A stretch of DNA of 64,000 nt from Lunularia cruciata (Eukaryota > Streptophyta > Marchantiopsida > Lunulariales > Lunulariaceae): positions 55,256,333-55,320,332 of the forward strand of contig OX419756.1 of assembly GCA_948567375.1 (NCBI GenBank). The letters run 5' to 3'. The position numbers and the translations under genes were made by a program. Each line of letters starts with the position of its first letter. Within the stretch, counting starts at the first letter, position 1. The notes under the pieces are model-generated. The model made no database searches and was not told where the DNA came from. It saw only the letters and a program-made list of their open reading frames with translations. Of this stretch, positions 22,735 through 34,972 are shown piece by piece.

Positions 22735-23313
22735 AGTTGCTATGACATATGGTAGAGGAGCTCCAAGTCTTGGACAAGGTGGTAGTAGAGGACCTGCACT
22801 TGGTAGGGGTATAGTACTAACCTTTGCTTGTGATACAACCATGGCTACTTGGATTGAGTCATTTAAGCAAAGATTGGCTAGCATGGTTATAGCTAGGAGG
22901 AGATCAAATTCAAGTGCTAAGGATTCCACCTCATCTGCTAGTAATAGAAATGTCCTTGACCTTATGTGAAAATCAAAACAAGTAAATGTATCCACTTAAG
23001 TGATTAGGAGTGCAATACATGCTCTTGAGCTAGAAGAACATCAGTGGAGTTGGACCCATAGAAAGGAGAGGCTAGTAGGCAAGTAAAACTTCCACAATCT
23101 TTCACACTTTCTAAGGTACTATAGCTAACATTTATGGCTCCTAAACATCTTAATGTAGGTGTTGTAGGTGGTGATGGAGTGCAGGGTGACTAGATATGAG
23201 TCAGCCACCTACTTCTATGTAGATCATATCTAGTGCAATGTTGGACGTGGGTCAATTGATTATGTGTTCCCCTTTGTTCTCAACTAATGGCCTATTTTTA
23301 TTGGGAGTTGATC

Positions 23314-24005
23314 TGTAACACCCATTTGTGCATGTGTGTGGTATTGTGATATTTAGCTTGGTATTACAAGTACTTAAGAGATATTATTCATATAGAGATA
23401 AAGGATGGTTCTATATTAGTCATGGTTAGCTAAAGTTAGTCATAGCTAAGATAGAGGGGACCTTACTTAAGAGGAAGTAGAAAAGATGAGCACCACTATT
23501 TTGGATTTTAGTGTGTTGACTTGGTATTATTCCTAGGTGTTTGGCTTTGAGGAAAGAGTTGAGAACTCTTGGGCCCGCAAGCCTTTTTGTTTTGGATTCT
23601 TCTTTAGTCCAAGGATAGCCCATGTGAAGGAATCCTTGATTTAGTGGTTAGGTCAAGATAAGACCACATGCTTAGGGGAATATGCCCATGTGAATGGATA
23701 TTCCTTTCTACTTTTTGACTTTACTTGACTTTTAGTCTAGTAACTTGAGTTACTATGGTAATTAGTAACTTTGGTACGTAACTATTTCACAAGTATATAA
23801 ACAAGGGGTGAGGAGGTACTCATCATCCTTTCATTTGCAACTATCTCTCTCTCATTGAGTTCTCTAGTGAGCAATGTCTTGAGTCTTGGAGTGTTAGCCT
23901 TGGAGGAGTATGATGGAGTTGGGGTTCCTTGCCTTCTTAGTCCATGGTGCGCTACCATAATAGCCATCAGAGATTCATCTTGAGTGAGAGACAGGCCGGC
24001 TCACA
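23314..24005 (+). mobile_element. solo LTR of the B family
   Basis: The 692-bp block begins TGTAACACCC and ends GGCTCACA. The flanks GATC (23,310-23,313 and 24,006-24,009) are a target duplication of 4, possibly 5, bases. No internal B sequence is adjacent. Confidence 0.9.
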
Positions 24006-24009
24006 GATC

Positions 24010-24848
24010 CAAATCTAGTTTTTTGATTGGTTGCCACCCTTTGTGAGAGTAAAGATGGTATGGTTGCTACTTCTAGAGCAAAGGTGATTGATCCATTTAG
24101 CTACCAATGGCTTGTGGTAGGCAACAATTGCTAGAATGGTGGAGTTACCTACTAGACTTGCATTTGAGCATGCACAATATAGATCTAGAGTTGTCTTATT
24201 GGACAATCAAAGTATAATTTTTAGTTTGGTGGGACCTTTAAGGACAGTCTTTACACCAAAGAGATCTTATTAGACTATGGTGCACAACTCCTTATGTTGA
24301 GGAAGGCTACAATTGTTGGTCTTGGGCTATGGAAGACCAATGTAGAGAGATATCCATTTAAGATCTAGACATCTCCAAGAGGTGGTAGCACCCAATACAT
24401 CACATGTGAGGAGCTCATTGTCTATATTTAGCCCAATCATCATCCAATTGATAGTTCTACGGTGAGAGATTAGGCCATTGTAACAATAGTAGAAACATAT
24501 GATGTGCTTGATGGTAGAGTAATGTTATACTCCATGGATCTCTACATTGACTATTAGGAGGAGAAAACTTCCTATCAGCTAGGTTGGCAATCAAGTCAGG
24601 ATGTGTATGTTGCCTACCAATGCACTTTAGAAGTGGTCATCTTGGGTCATTATGGTCAAGGACCATGGCATCAATCTTTGCTTTCAAAGGTTTTGTTACC
24701 TGGCTTGGTGAGTTATTGGAAAGGAATGCCCATGTAAAGGATACCTATGCCAAAGGAGATCATTTTGATTTGGAATACAAGTGGGGTTGTTTCATCCATC
24801 TTGGATGTTCCACTATGGAGTTGTAGGATGATGTGGATACGTTGGTGC
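24010..24848 (+). pseudogene. element D protease region
   Basis: One frame near 24,265-24,300 reads LLDYGAQLLMLRKA, like the retropepsin LLDSGAxxNLI block with Tyr replacing Ser/Thr. The surrounding frames are short. The sequence stops at AATAG (24,849-24,853), the left target duplication of C#2. Confidence 0.5.
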
Positions 24849-25745
24849 AATAGTGTGACAACTTGACAGGTATCACTTTTGCGGTAATCAATAAGTAAAG
24901 TTCATTCCCATAGAGATACAAGTCAAATATGAAATAAAACATCACAATGTAGTTCTTCTTGGTTGCATCTTTAATCTCTCAAGTAGAAACCACATGTAGA
25001 AGAGAGGTACAAACATTGACTTGCAGTCTCATCACAAATTAACACTCCATAATCACAATACCATCAAATCTTTCCAAACCAACTTTGATTGTGATGATTC
25101 AGATTTTTCCAAAGTAGGTTACTTCATTACAAAATGACTTCACCTCAGAATTGTGTTCCACCCCTCCATTGAAGGCACAACTTCCTTGATCAAAATTGCT
25201 TTGCATCAACCCCGTACTGCGCTCACTAATGCAGAATACTAACAACCCTACAATTCCTCATGGATCTGTCAAGGCATTGCTTTGATTGCTATCCACTTAG
25301 GATCAAACACACAAAATGGAATTAAAAATATGGAATCTAACATCCAACAATCTAACTTGCACTTCAAAATTCTCCTAACACTCACAAACAAGCACATAGG
25401 ATTGATATTTAGAATTAAGCTAAAATAACAAGCACTAAGTTACAACACTTTGCTTTACTCAACTTCAAAAATACAAATACTAAACAACAACACACTATGA
25501 ATGCTTCCTTTAAATAGGCTGAGCACTTGGACAGTTATCTAACTAATATACTGTTCCCTAACAGTCTCAAGATCCAAAATTGAAACCCACCCTTTATATT
25601 TGTTGATTCAAATCTGAAATTGGTTAGAATCCGATCTGATGTCTACCTCTTCCTCTTCTACTCAACTCAATGTAACTTCTTTCATCTCCTCTACTTTGGC
25701 TCTATCAAATTCTACATCTTCTGCTATTTCTATCACTTCTTCAAT

Positions 25746-26237
25746 CTAAACTGCAATTGAACTCATGGGCATTCTATCTATCTTCTTATCTTCCAACCCA
25801 CTTACTCCTAATTGCTCAGAAAACTCATCTGAAGTCACTTGCACTCCTACTTCTCTTACTTTGCCTTGGGTTCCTAACTTCACACTACTCTGAATCTGCT
25901 CTAACTCAGATTTCACTAATTCTAATATAAGACAAACATTGTCTCCTACTTCACTAATTTTCCTATCTACTTGATCTCTCAAGCAAATTAAAAGATTGTT
26001 CAGATCCATATCTTTCATCTTTCTCTTCCTCGTCTCCTACACCAACAACCCTAACTCATGTAGTCTTACTTCTTCTACCTTTACTTTTGCTTTGGCTTTC
26101 AACATTGCACCAAGTTTCTTTGCTGCTCCTCCCACTTGCTCCAATGAATGATCTTGAGCTCTCTTCACCTGCAACTCTTTAGAGTACATCTGTATTGCAT
26201 CCTCAAACTCGGCCTTCAATGCTTCCTTCTCCTCCAT
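25746..26237 (-). pseudogene. element C#2 coiled-coil region
   Basis: Two open stretches in the same frame (26,037-26,237 and 25,746-26,018) are separated by one stop. They encode EEVRLHELGLLV then ETRKR and KDMDLNNLLICLRDQVDRKI. C#1 has EETRLHELKLLVQETRRR followed by KDIDLNALLISLR, so the two copies share this part of the protein. Confidence 0.65.
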
Positions 26238-26645
26238 GTATCAAGCAAGTTGGGTTTCCATATTAATGACTAGCCCTTGCAAATGCTCTTCTTCTCTATT
26301 TCTTCTTGCTTACTCCCACTGCCAAGCTTCATCCTTCTATGCTGCCATCGTCTTCAAACTCTTCAACTCCTGTTCCATCTCAATAGCAATTGCCTTCAAA
26401 TGTATAGCATCAAATGCGTGCTTCATCACACTCTCTCTTCAAATTCTCCCACACTGAATCTACATTTCAAGCTCAACTCCTTGCTTCTTGAAAGCCTCTT
26501 GCAAGTTCACAACTCTCTTTTATCTCAAGACTTTGTCAACATAATGCTCTTCCACTTGCTTCTCACCTTTGAGCAACTTATTCTCTAACTATACTAGCAA
26601 TTTGCTCAAATACTTCACCACCTGAAGTTCATCCTTGACTTCCGG

Positions 26646-28846
26646 TGTCATACTTTGCCTTTCTCTCTTTGGAAACACACAAGATACCTAGCTGTGGAGC
26701 CTATAGATCAGAGGTTGTAGATTAACCTATCCTTACTAGTTTGAGCATGTATAGAACCCAACCAGTATAACCTTCCACTCTAGGTTTTGGTATTCTTGCT
26801 ATTGGGTAAGGTGGTAATGTGCAACCTAATTTGTCATCATAACACACACTCTTGGTCTATTGGTGATCACTGCCAAAATTACCAACAAGAAATATATAGC
26901 ACTCTTAGAAGGAAAGAACCTAAGCGCAACGCCCGCACGCCAATCCAATTTAATTGGGTGTACAAACAAGCATGCAAGCACGGATAGGGTCCAACCACAA
27001 GAAGTTAACAATAACTCTCCATGATTTTGGTGGAATGAGCTTCACAGCTCCCTGCCTTGTCCTCAAGTTGATTTCAATCTGTAGTCAAGCTTCCTCAATT
27101 ATGCACTTCAGATTTCAACCAATGCCTAATCCAAGTGTAGAATATCTATCTCTTTTGTTGTAGAAAATCCTATGAAACTCAGATGGTTATAACTTTCTTT
27201 GTGTGGCTTGGATCCAAGTGTTCTAGGATTCAATAAAAATCCTGTGAGATAAGCTTTATAATGACATCAAATATGCCTCAATCTGATTACTACAGCTCCC
27301 TTGACAAGCTCTCAAAATTGGCCTATTGTTCATAGGTTTTTACCATAATTTTGAATTCCCTATTTTAGGGTTTTCTCCTAGTTCTTGGTAAATTTTCCCA
27401 GATTTCTGATTCAAAAGTACACTTGATCCTCAAAAACACTCTTGCAACCAAAAACCCTCAATTATAGTCACAATGTAGGAGAATTGACATCCAATCAAGA
27501 TGGAAGATCAAAATTGCTCTACTGAGCTTATGATTGTATTTGTAGGAGAGTTTCTTGCATCAATTCTCACTCTCTATGGACCCAAAGTCAACCAAAATTT
27601 TCAAATTGAATGGTTGTGCTCTTGTCTAACTCTCTACAAAGTTTAATACTCTAATCCAACCTCAAACCCAGATATGGATCAATTCTTGAGCTAGGCTAGC
27701 TTGATCCAAGACCTTGAATTGTCTATTTGAAGAATTCACATGAAATCTTTGCACAAAGGTGCAAAACCTAACCACCAACAATATTGGAAATTTTCACAAG
27801 GTGATTTAAACCACAACTTTAAGAATACCTAAAATTCCAAACTTGATTAGCATCTCATTTCCAACACCTCACTTTCCAAAACTCCAACTTCAATTGACCA
27901 GATCTAATTTGAGATTGATCAAATTTTAACATTTCTTAAGCTTGGCACTACAAACCCTTTGTCATTTGCCCTATCCTTTTAATAGATCATAAAAATGTCT
28001 CACATAGCTCTCCAAATTGTCTATCTTGTCCTCTTGGGTATGAATTCTACCCCCCTTACTTCAATTGATCATATCTCCTACAAAATTTACTCTAATCTCT
28101 CAAATTTTATCTTTAAATTGTAGCATGTCAGCAATTCTCTCCAACCATTGTCTTGTATCATTAAATTTCATCCCTAAACTTCCTCAATCCTTCAAAAAAT
28201 CTTGACTTCTCCTCTTGGAAACCAATCTCTTGCAAGTTTGTCTTTTTGCTCCTCACCTTTTGACAAGTGGACCCACAACTCCACCTTGAAGCTCATGAGC
28301 AAAAATTCAGGCATTTTACAAACTATAGGAGCACATATATTGTCAAGTCCCGGACTTGCTCATAAGTAAGCATTAGAAGGATGATAGGATGATAGGATCT
28401 TGGTTTTCTATCATCAACTCCGTGAATAGCATCCTGAAACGTCTCACCATCCAATCCCATAAGTTGTCACGGTGTAGATTCTAAAGCCTGATGAGAAAAG
28501 GATTTGGGAGTGGCAGATTGGTAGCATGGCACATCACATGCTCAAATGCCTCCTCCAATGCTCTAACACTTGCGCTCTGCTACAACTCTCACTCCCAAGG
28601 TCTTCCTTCCTCTTGAGACTCCTCAACTAAATACGCCTCCGTCTCTCCATTTGCCCCCCTCTATATTCATAAGAGCCCTCAAATATGATAAGATCATAAC
28701 TCACGTGGCCAATCACATATATGTACATAGATTTCTCACATGACAACATCTCATCTGTTGGATCTATCATACAACCTACTCCACTAATGTGGGGATAAAC
28801 TATGATAAGTTACTTTTTTATGGGCTACGCAAACCACAATATGACA
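26646..28846 (-). mobile_element. element E#1, TGTCATA...TATGACA, about 2.2 kb
   Basis: Its tips are TGTCATACTTTG on the left and CACAATATGACA on the right, an imperfect inverted repeat, flanked on each side by CCGG (26,642-26,645 and 28,847-28,850). A second copy in the opposite orientation lies at 38,232-40,417 and matches over its full length with the same ends. Element C coding sequence continues on both sides. No ORF above about 70 codons occurs. TG...CA tips and a 4-bp duplication would fit a solo LTR of a long-LTR retrotransposon or a non-autonomous inverted-repeat element. Because CCGG is palindromic the exact border is ambiguous by up to 4 bp. Confidence 0.75.
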
Positions 28847-28859
28847 CCGGATGATCTCT

Positions 28860-30300
28860 CTTCTTCTTCAACATCCTTAGCAAGGAACAGACAATTGTTG
28901 CTAAGTATGCTACAAAAATCTTCTTCTTCTACATCTTCCACAAGTTCTTTGCCTTCACTCACAACTTGCATTGGTGTGTCTTCAATCGGTGCTTTACTCC
29001 AAAGCCTCCATCTTCTTACCTTTAGAGTAACCTCCTCCAAGCTGGCATCTTCCTTTGGTACATTACTTGGTCCTACTAAGGCAGATTGCCCACTCATCTT
29101 TGTTTTGATCTCTTAGAGAAATGCCACCCTTGGCTCTTTGTCTCTTTGATTGTCCATTTCCTTTGCAAGCAACTCTAGACATGACATGTTGCCTCCTTCC
29201 ATGCAATCAATTGCCTAGGAACTCCTAATCTTCCTCAAATGGCTGCTGCACCTTGGGTTCTCCATCGCTCCCAATGCTTGACTTCTTACTCTATAGTGTG
29301 AGTTTTGCTTCTTCTTCTCCCACAGAGTCCTTTGACTTGTCCTTGGCTTTGTCTTCTCATTCTTCTCTTGATAATTGATCTCTTAAGATGACCTCATGCC
29401 TTGGCACTAGCCTTCTTGTCTTTCTTGGCTATATTGGGATACCATCTCTTTGGGTCAACTTCACTTCATTGTCTTTGGGATTTTCACCTCCACTCTCTTG
29501 TGTTGGCCCGTCTTGGCAAAGTGCTCATTGCTACTTTGGATTTGGTGAATGTACTACTGCTCTTCTACATCCGCTTCTCTTTTGAGGTCTAAATGGAAGT
29601 GTGATACCATCTTCTGCCTCTCTTTTGCACTCAATAGGTTCAGCCTGAGGTAAAAGTGTGCTGAAAATGGCATTAGGTAGTGAAGCAGTGATTGATCTCT
29701 CCAATTCCAGATTATCTACCTCATTCACTAGTGAAAACACTTCACCCAATTCACCGGTTCTCTTGCAAACATCTGGTGAAAGAATACAGCCTAGTGCTTC
29801 ATTACATAAGCGGTTTGCTCTGGCTTGAAAATTTCCATCATCACCTTGACAATACTTTGCCATACTAGGTCTTGATAGGTATCCACTTTATACCCACTCT
29901 CTGTGCACAAAGCGCAAAAGGAATTGCAGATTTCTATGGTCTCTTTTGTAGATTCTTCCTTCCCAATGAATGGAGCTCTGGTTTCCTCACTAGACTCTCT
30001 TCCTAGGACCAATATGACTTTGTCCAGCTTGATGCACAAAGCCACTCTTCCTTTCTGCCTCCGTACCCACCTCACAATTACTCACTGCTACTTCTACCAT
30101 GAAACATGGAAAACTCAAGTTTCAATTCCAAGCTAGAAAAGTGATCCATAGTTTACTCAACACTTTGATCCTTGCTATGGCATCTAACCTCCAAATTGTA
30201 GGATTTTTCACTACAAAAGAGGGACTCTTCTTTCCTCCCCTCATTGGTATCATGCAATCTCTCACTTGTGGTAACTAGAAGATTATTCTTCCATCTCATG
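28860..30300 (-). pseudogene. element C#2 N-terminal half
   Basis: Frames at 29,791-30,075 (GYKVDTYQDLVWQSIVKVMM), 29,531-29,863 and 28,825-29,097 match the first half of the C#1 protein, including GYKVESYKDPMKREIVSALM and AYVMKH/TYVMKH. Region 30,300-30,805 is its untranslated 5' side, with short repeats of an ACTTTGGGTTT theme shared with C#1 (5,190-5,265). Confidence 0.65.
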
Positions 30301-30810
30301 GATGTGAAATTTTAACTCTTGGTTGGCTTTGCAATAGGTAGTACTGTGGGTTGACTACTCAGTGGCTTAGGCTACTTGTGTAACATTTCAAAAGCCCTTT
30401 GACAACATCTCAAATTTTTTAGTTCTTCACTGCGTAGTCATTCTTCAATCACTCTTCACTTGATAATCACCCATTTTGCATGCATTCCTCCTGTCCCTAT
30501 CAATTTTATCCCACTCACACATTAGCTATTTTCTTGATTGTACATTCTTGGTTGGCAAACCTAAAGAATAGTTGGTATGTTGTCTTTGCATTGGGTTGAT
30601 CACCCCGAGGCAAAGTCTTCTTACTTTGGGTTTCTCCAATGAAAAGTCCAATAAGAGTTCTTCATTTCCTAACATGAAGTAAATTACTTTGGGTTTAACC
30701 CAAAGACACAATTCTTCTTCTTTTCTTGCCACTCAGGTTCAATCCAACTTTGGCTGTACATTTCTTCTTCAAAATATAACAAAAACCAAAAAAGTGAGTT
30801 CCACAAATAG

Positions 30811-31587
30811 GCTTAGAGTGGAGTCTTTGTACTATCAATAGACTAATTTGAGGATGAACCTTTGGAGTCTAATACCTTCATCTCTTTGGATACCTCACTT
30901 ATTGCTTGGTAGTATCTAGTAGAGCAAGTATGCTTATTGGAGTTGTTTGGCGGAATCAACATTGGACTAGGTATGGTACTACAAGCAAGCAAATCTTATA
31001 TATGGAAAGAGATGAGATTGTCAGGCAAGTCTCTATATATTATGTGACACAGTAGGCCTATCAATATCTTGAGTTATTATTAATGTCAACAATCAAGGAT
31101 TACCAAAAGATTGTACCAATAGACACTTCCTTTTTTGGGACATAAGATTTGAAGAGACATGATCCATTCATGTGGTGATTTTTGGATGGCCATGTTAAAG
31201 ACATACTTGTGCTTATTGAGTTCAAGGTCTATAGATTTCCCATTTTGGTGTGTTTTGAGATATGTTATACATACTAAAACATCTCCAGATTCATAAAGTC
31301 ATTTCTCCAACCTACATTTTGGAAAATATCCCTTTGATAGGTGATTCTTGCACATGAGTGGTGGTAAGTACACATCCCGTCCATTCTTGGATAAGACCTA
31401 TTGTATTGTGGAATGTAGCCAATGTTGGACTAAGGTTTTATCATCTTTATCTTTGGTGGAAAGATGATAAAAGAAGGAGGCTAAGAAGGCTCTACAGCTA
31501 CCCAGGATGGTATTCAATGACCATCATATTTTATTGTTGATGACATCTTGGATATTGGATGCCAATCTCAAATAGTGGTAGTGGATG
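30811..31587 (+). pseudogene. element D fragment between C#2 and the solo A LTR
   Basis: It contains a possible RT catalytic remnant reading YFIVDDILDIG near 31,520-31,560, but stops are dense and the order relative to the CYVDD box at 33,498 suggests it may come from a different element. I see no other identifiable content. Confidence 0.35.
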
Positions 31588-31592
31588 ATAGG

Positions 31593-32213
31593 TCTAATAC
31601 CATTAGCTAAATATATTATCTAGATGTGGAAATTGGCTTGGTAATATCTTGAGGGATGTTATATATGATGTTCTAAGTAGATTAGATAAAAGTATCACCA
31701 AGAGGATACTTCCACTAATTATGCAAAGACCAAAAACACACTAAAAAATTTAGAGCTAAATTCAGCGGTCTAAACAAATTAGGCCTTGAAAAATAATAGA
31801 GTACTCCCCTTTAGAGGAAAATGTTTTGCCTTCTACCCCCTTGTTTATCTCATTGAGACCTTTCCAGTGGTACTTCACCCATGCTATTTGCGCTTCTTAT
31901 GAGAAGATTCTCAAAAGATTCCTTTTGGTCAAACTTGTTTGACCAACCAAAGAGGACAAGGATTAACATGTCACCAATCCATATAGCTAATTTAAGGATG
32001 GATCTCCCTAATATATCACCAATCCATATATTTGATCCAAGGGTGTAGCTTCCTTTGAGTGGATCCTATGTGCTATATAATAAAGACTGTGCTATATATA
32101 AAGACAAGGTGCTCCTTGGGGCATAGGAGTATTGAAGTATGAAGTCTTGTGTTTCTCTTATGTTTCTTCTCTTGTGTTTCTCTTGGGATTTCTCTTGCGC
32201 TTGGAACGCTACA
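31593..32213 (+). mobile_element. solo A-family LTR, plus orientation
   Basis: The block is the reverse complement of the other A LTRs, begins TCTAATACC (mutated TG) and ends CGCTACA. A perfect ATAGG duplication flanks it (31,588-31,592 and 32,214-32,218). TATATAATAAAG at 32,074-32,085 is its TATA box; a second TATATATAAAG follows 17 bases later, so the core promoter is locally duplicated. Confidence 0.88.
32074..32103 (+). promoter_or_regulatory. duplicated TATA box in the solo A LTR
   Basis: GCTATATAATAAAGAC is followed by GCTATATATAAAGAC; the other A LTRs have a single ATATAATAAAG at this place. The function is inferred from position within the LTR. Confidence 0.5.
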
Positions 32214-32218
32214 ATAGG

Positions 32219-34330
32219 TCACATATGGTAGTGGTGAATCTTGTTGGGCAACCCAAAGTCGTTTTACCTACACTCATGAGTTTCCTAAGGTCCCATGCTT
32301 ATTGAGAAGGAGGTCAGAGACTTGTTTGGGACTCATAGTTATAGTAGTTGGTGGAGCCTAATGCCGATGAAAGAGAGCAAGTGATGGGTTCTATATTGGT
32401 ATTACCAATTTTTAGCAAAATCAAAGACATCCGAGTGTTAGGTGTTAGGTTAGGCTATGGATCTAAATTTTTGGACTTGGATTGTAAGCCTTGGATTGGT
32501 TGAAAAATGTAGCATGTGATGCACTTGGTAAGCATCATCTTTTGGACACTTGTGAGCTCTTTGCCCATCAAGACAATTCAGCACATGCTAAGGGTGATGG
32601 ATCAAGTAAGCATAGTATTCTTGGGACACAACCAATGACTTCAAGTGAGAGTGGTCTACTTGGGGTACATCTAGTGAGAAAGGTCTACTTGGGATACACC
32701 TTTGGTATATTTGGGACATAAATAGAGGACATGTGGACCTTGCAACCAGAGCGGAGGGAGTTTTTTGCTTAAGATTGTGGATTCTAACAATTGGGAGCAT
32801 GACAATATTGCTCTCAAGGCCCCAATGTAATAGCCAAATAGCATGTCTTCCAATCCTGCATTAGTTACAAAGGATACTTTGGAGCCAAACATTAGACCCA
32901 AGCTTACAAGAAGGGAAAGATAGAGAGTTTGGAGGTTCTTGAGGAGTTTCACAAGTTGTTTTGCCTTCAATCTGAAGGATTTGGGTACTTTGAGAGGACT
33001 TGGTATTAAGATTGAGCTATTAGTGATACACCAATTTTGGACATCTTTATAGGTATAGTGATATGGAGAGAGCATTGATTCAAAGCTAGAGAAGAGACCT
33101 TTTTTGAGAAGATTTCACATGGAGAGTATACTTTAGCTCTAGTGATGCCAACTAAGAAGGATACGTATGACAACTACACAAATAAGTAGATGTGTAGAGA
33201 TTACCATCCTATCAACCAATAGACTAGGGTTGATTTATATGTTATGACTACAAAAGAAGAGATCTTTGATATGATTGGGCATACAAAGGTATTAAGTTCT
33301 TTGGATATTTGAGCAAGATAATGATCAATTGTTGATAAGGGAAGAGGACAAGTCCAAGATAACACTTTGGGCTATTGATCATCATGGTAAGGATATATTG
33401 TATCTATAGTGATTCTTACAATTTGGATTAAAGCATTCTCCTTCCAAGTTTTAGAGAATCATGGATAAGATCCTAATGGGATTGGTTTTTACTTGGTGCT
33501 ATGTTGATGACATTTTGGTCTACAACACCATTGTGGAAGAGCATGAGAGATATTTGTTGGAGGTGTTTGAGAGACTAAGATCTCTTGGATTCAAATAACA
33601 TCTTGGAAAATGTAGATTCTTCCATGAATAGGTTGAGTATTTGGATCACAATGTCTACCCTAGTGGACTTGGTGTTTAGTAGACCAAGGTGAACACTATT
33701 ACATTTATTTCTTGGCCTATGGATGTTAGTAGAGTGCAAGCATTCCTTGGGTGGAAAAGTTCTATCATCAATATGTTAGAGGATTTAGTGTCGTTGCCAA
33801 GGTCCTGAAAATCTGACCAAGCTTACACAAGAGTGGTGTTGGGGAGTGAGCAAGAGAGAGATTTTAGATAGCTCAAGGACATTTGCACCTGTTCTTAAGA
33901 GACCAATCAGAGGATGCCCATTCTAGGTTCATATTGATGGAAGTATATTGTGGCTTGGAGTAATGCTCATTCAATAGGATGATGAGTGGAAAAGTTTATG
34001 ATGAATAATGCTAGTTGCTCCAACAGTTCAGCAAAGGCAAAGTATAGTTCATATGAGTGATAGTGCTTGGCAATAATGTGGACAATAACATATTTCTGAT
34101 GTTAAATATTTGGTAACCCCTTCATTCTCATCATTGATCATTACTTATTGAAGTGGTTGATGAATTCCAACAAGCTTTTAGAGAAACTTGCATTATGTGC
34201 TTTGCTTTTACAAGAATATGATCTCATAATTATGCACAGACTTGCAGAGGTTAATTGTGGTACAAATGGGTTGAGTAGAAACCCATGTATTAGTCAACAA
34301 GATCAGAAGGAGTAAATTGACATGGTAAGA
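32219..34330 (+). pseudogene. element D reverse transcriptase and RNase H (decayed)
   Basis: In short overlapping frames I read CYVDDILVYN (33,498-33,527) followed by EEHERYLLEVFERLRSLGFK, then an AFLGW block. An RNase H end, HYLLKWLMNSNKLLEKLA, lies at about 34,132-34,185, with NGLSRNP following near 34,265. All belong to Ty3/gypsy pol. Stops occur every 20-60 codons. Confidence 0.7.
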
Positions 34331-34972
34331 TAGATGAGGAGATGGTGCAAGGTTGGCATGCATTTGCCTTTCTATGTATATTTTTTGAGGCTTGAGTGGT
34401 ATATCTTTCCAGAAAAATAGGAGAAGTTGTTGAGCTCTTAAATCCAAAGGGTAGAGATATTGGCACAAGTTAGCAAGATATTCATGATGATGTCTTAGTG
34501 ATGGATTATATTTGCATTTTTTTGTCAATGGCACAATTGGTGCCAAGGAAAGAGACCATGTTCTTCAATGAGCTAAGTGGTTTAGATTGGAGTGCAAACA
34601 TCTTCTTTGGGTTTGAGAAGATAGTTGAATGCAAATAGTACCCCCTCCATCTCAAAGACCATGGTTTGTATGTCATGCTCATGAGGAGCTAGGGCATTTT
34701 TGAGTAAAGTGGTGTTGATAAACCCCTTACCCATTGTAAAACCAATTTAATTAAGTTTCCATATGGTTTTTCTAAACTTTTGTTGTGTGTGTTAGAGTGA
34801 TATCTATGAGCTAGATTTTGCTTTTGGCCTAGAAGAGTTCTTCTTGAAGGAGTTTCTTTGTAGAGACTTCATTTGGAGCTTTTCAATGAGAAAAACAGCC
34901 TCACATAAATAATTCTAATCATTCACTTGAAATTGCATTTTAGAGTTGATAGGTTAAGTTTTTCTTATGTGG

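Larger units (their letters stand above)
24854..30805 (-). mobile_element. element C#2, second copy, with E#1 inside
   Basis: It starts TGTGACAACT and ends GTTCCACA on the plus strand, the same positions relative to homologous sequence as C#1. AATAG is duplicated at 24,849-24,853 and 30,806-30,810. The interior matches C#1 along the tail (24,880-25,500), the coiled-coil frame (25,746-26,640) and the N-terminal half (28,860-30,300). It is broken by the 2.2 kb element E#1. More decayed than C#1, it has stops and frame changes. At its minus-strand 5' tip it reads TGTGGAACTCAC, comparable to TGTGGTGCCCAC in C#1. Confidence 0.85.
22735..34550 (+). mobile_element. old Ty3/gypsy element D, interrupted three times
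   Basis: Fragments of one plus-strand element lie at 22,735-23,309, 24,010-24,848, 30,811-31,587 and 32,219-about 34,550. A solo B LTR, element C#2 and a solo A LTR separate them, each with a matching target duplication, so the fragments were once contiguous. Recognisable content is a protease-like LDYGAQLLMLRKA (about 24,270), a reverse transcriptase CYVDDILVYN box (33,498-33,527) and the end of RNase H (about 34,120-34,300). No LTR of its own is identified. Confidence 0.65.
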
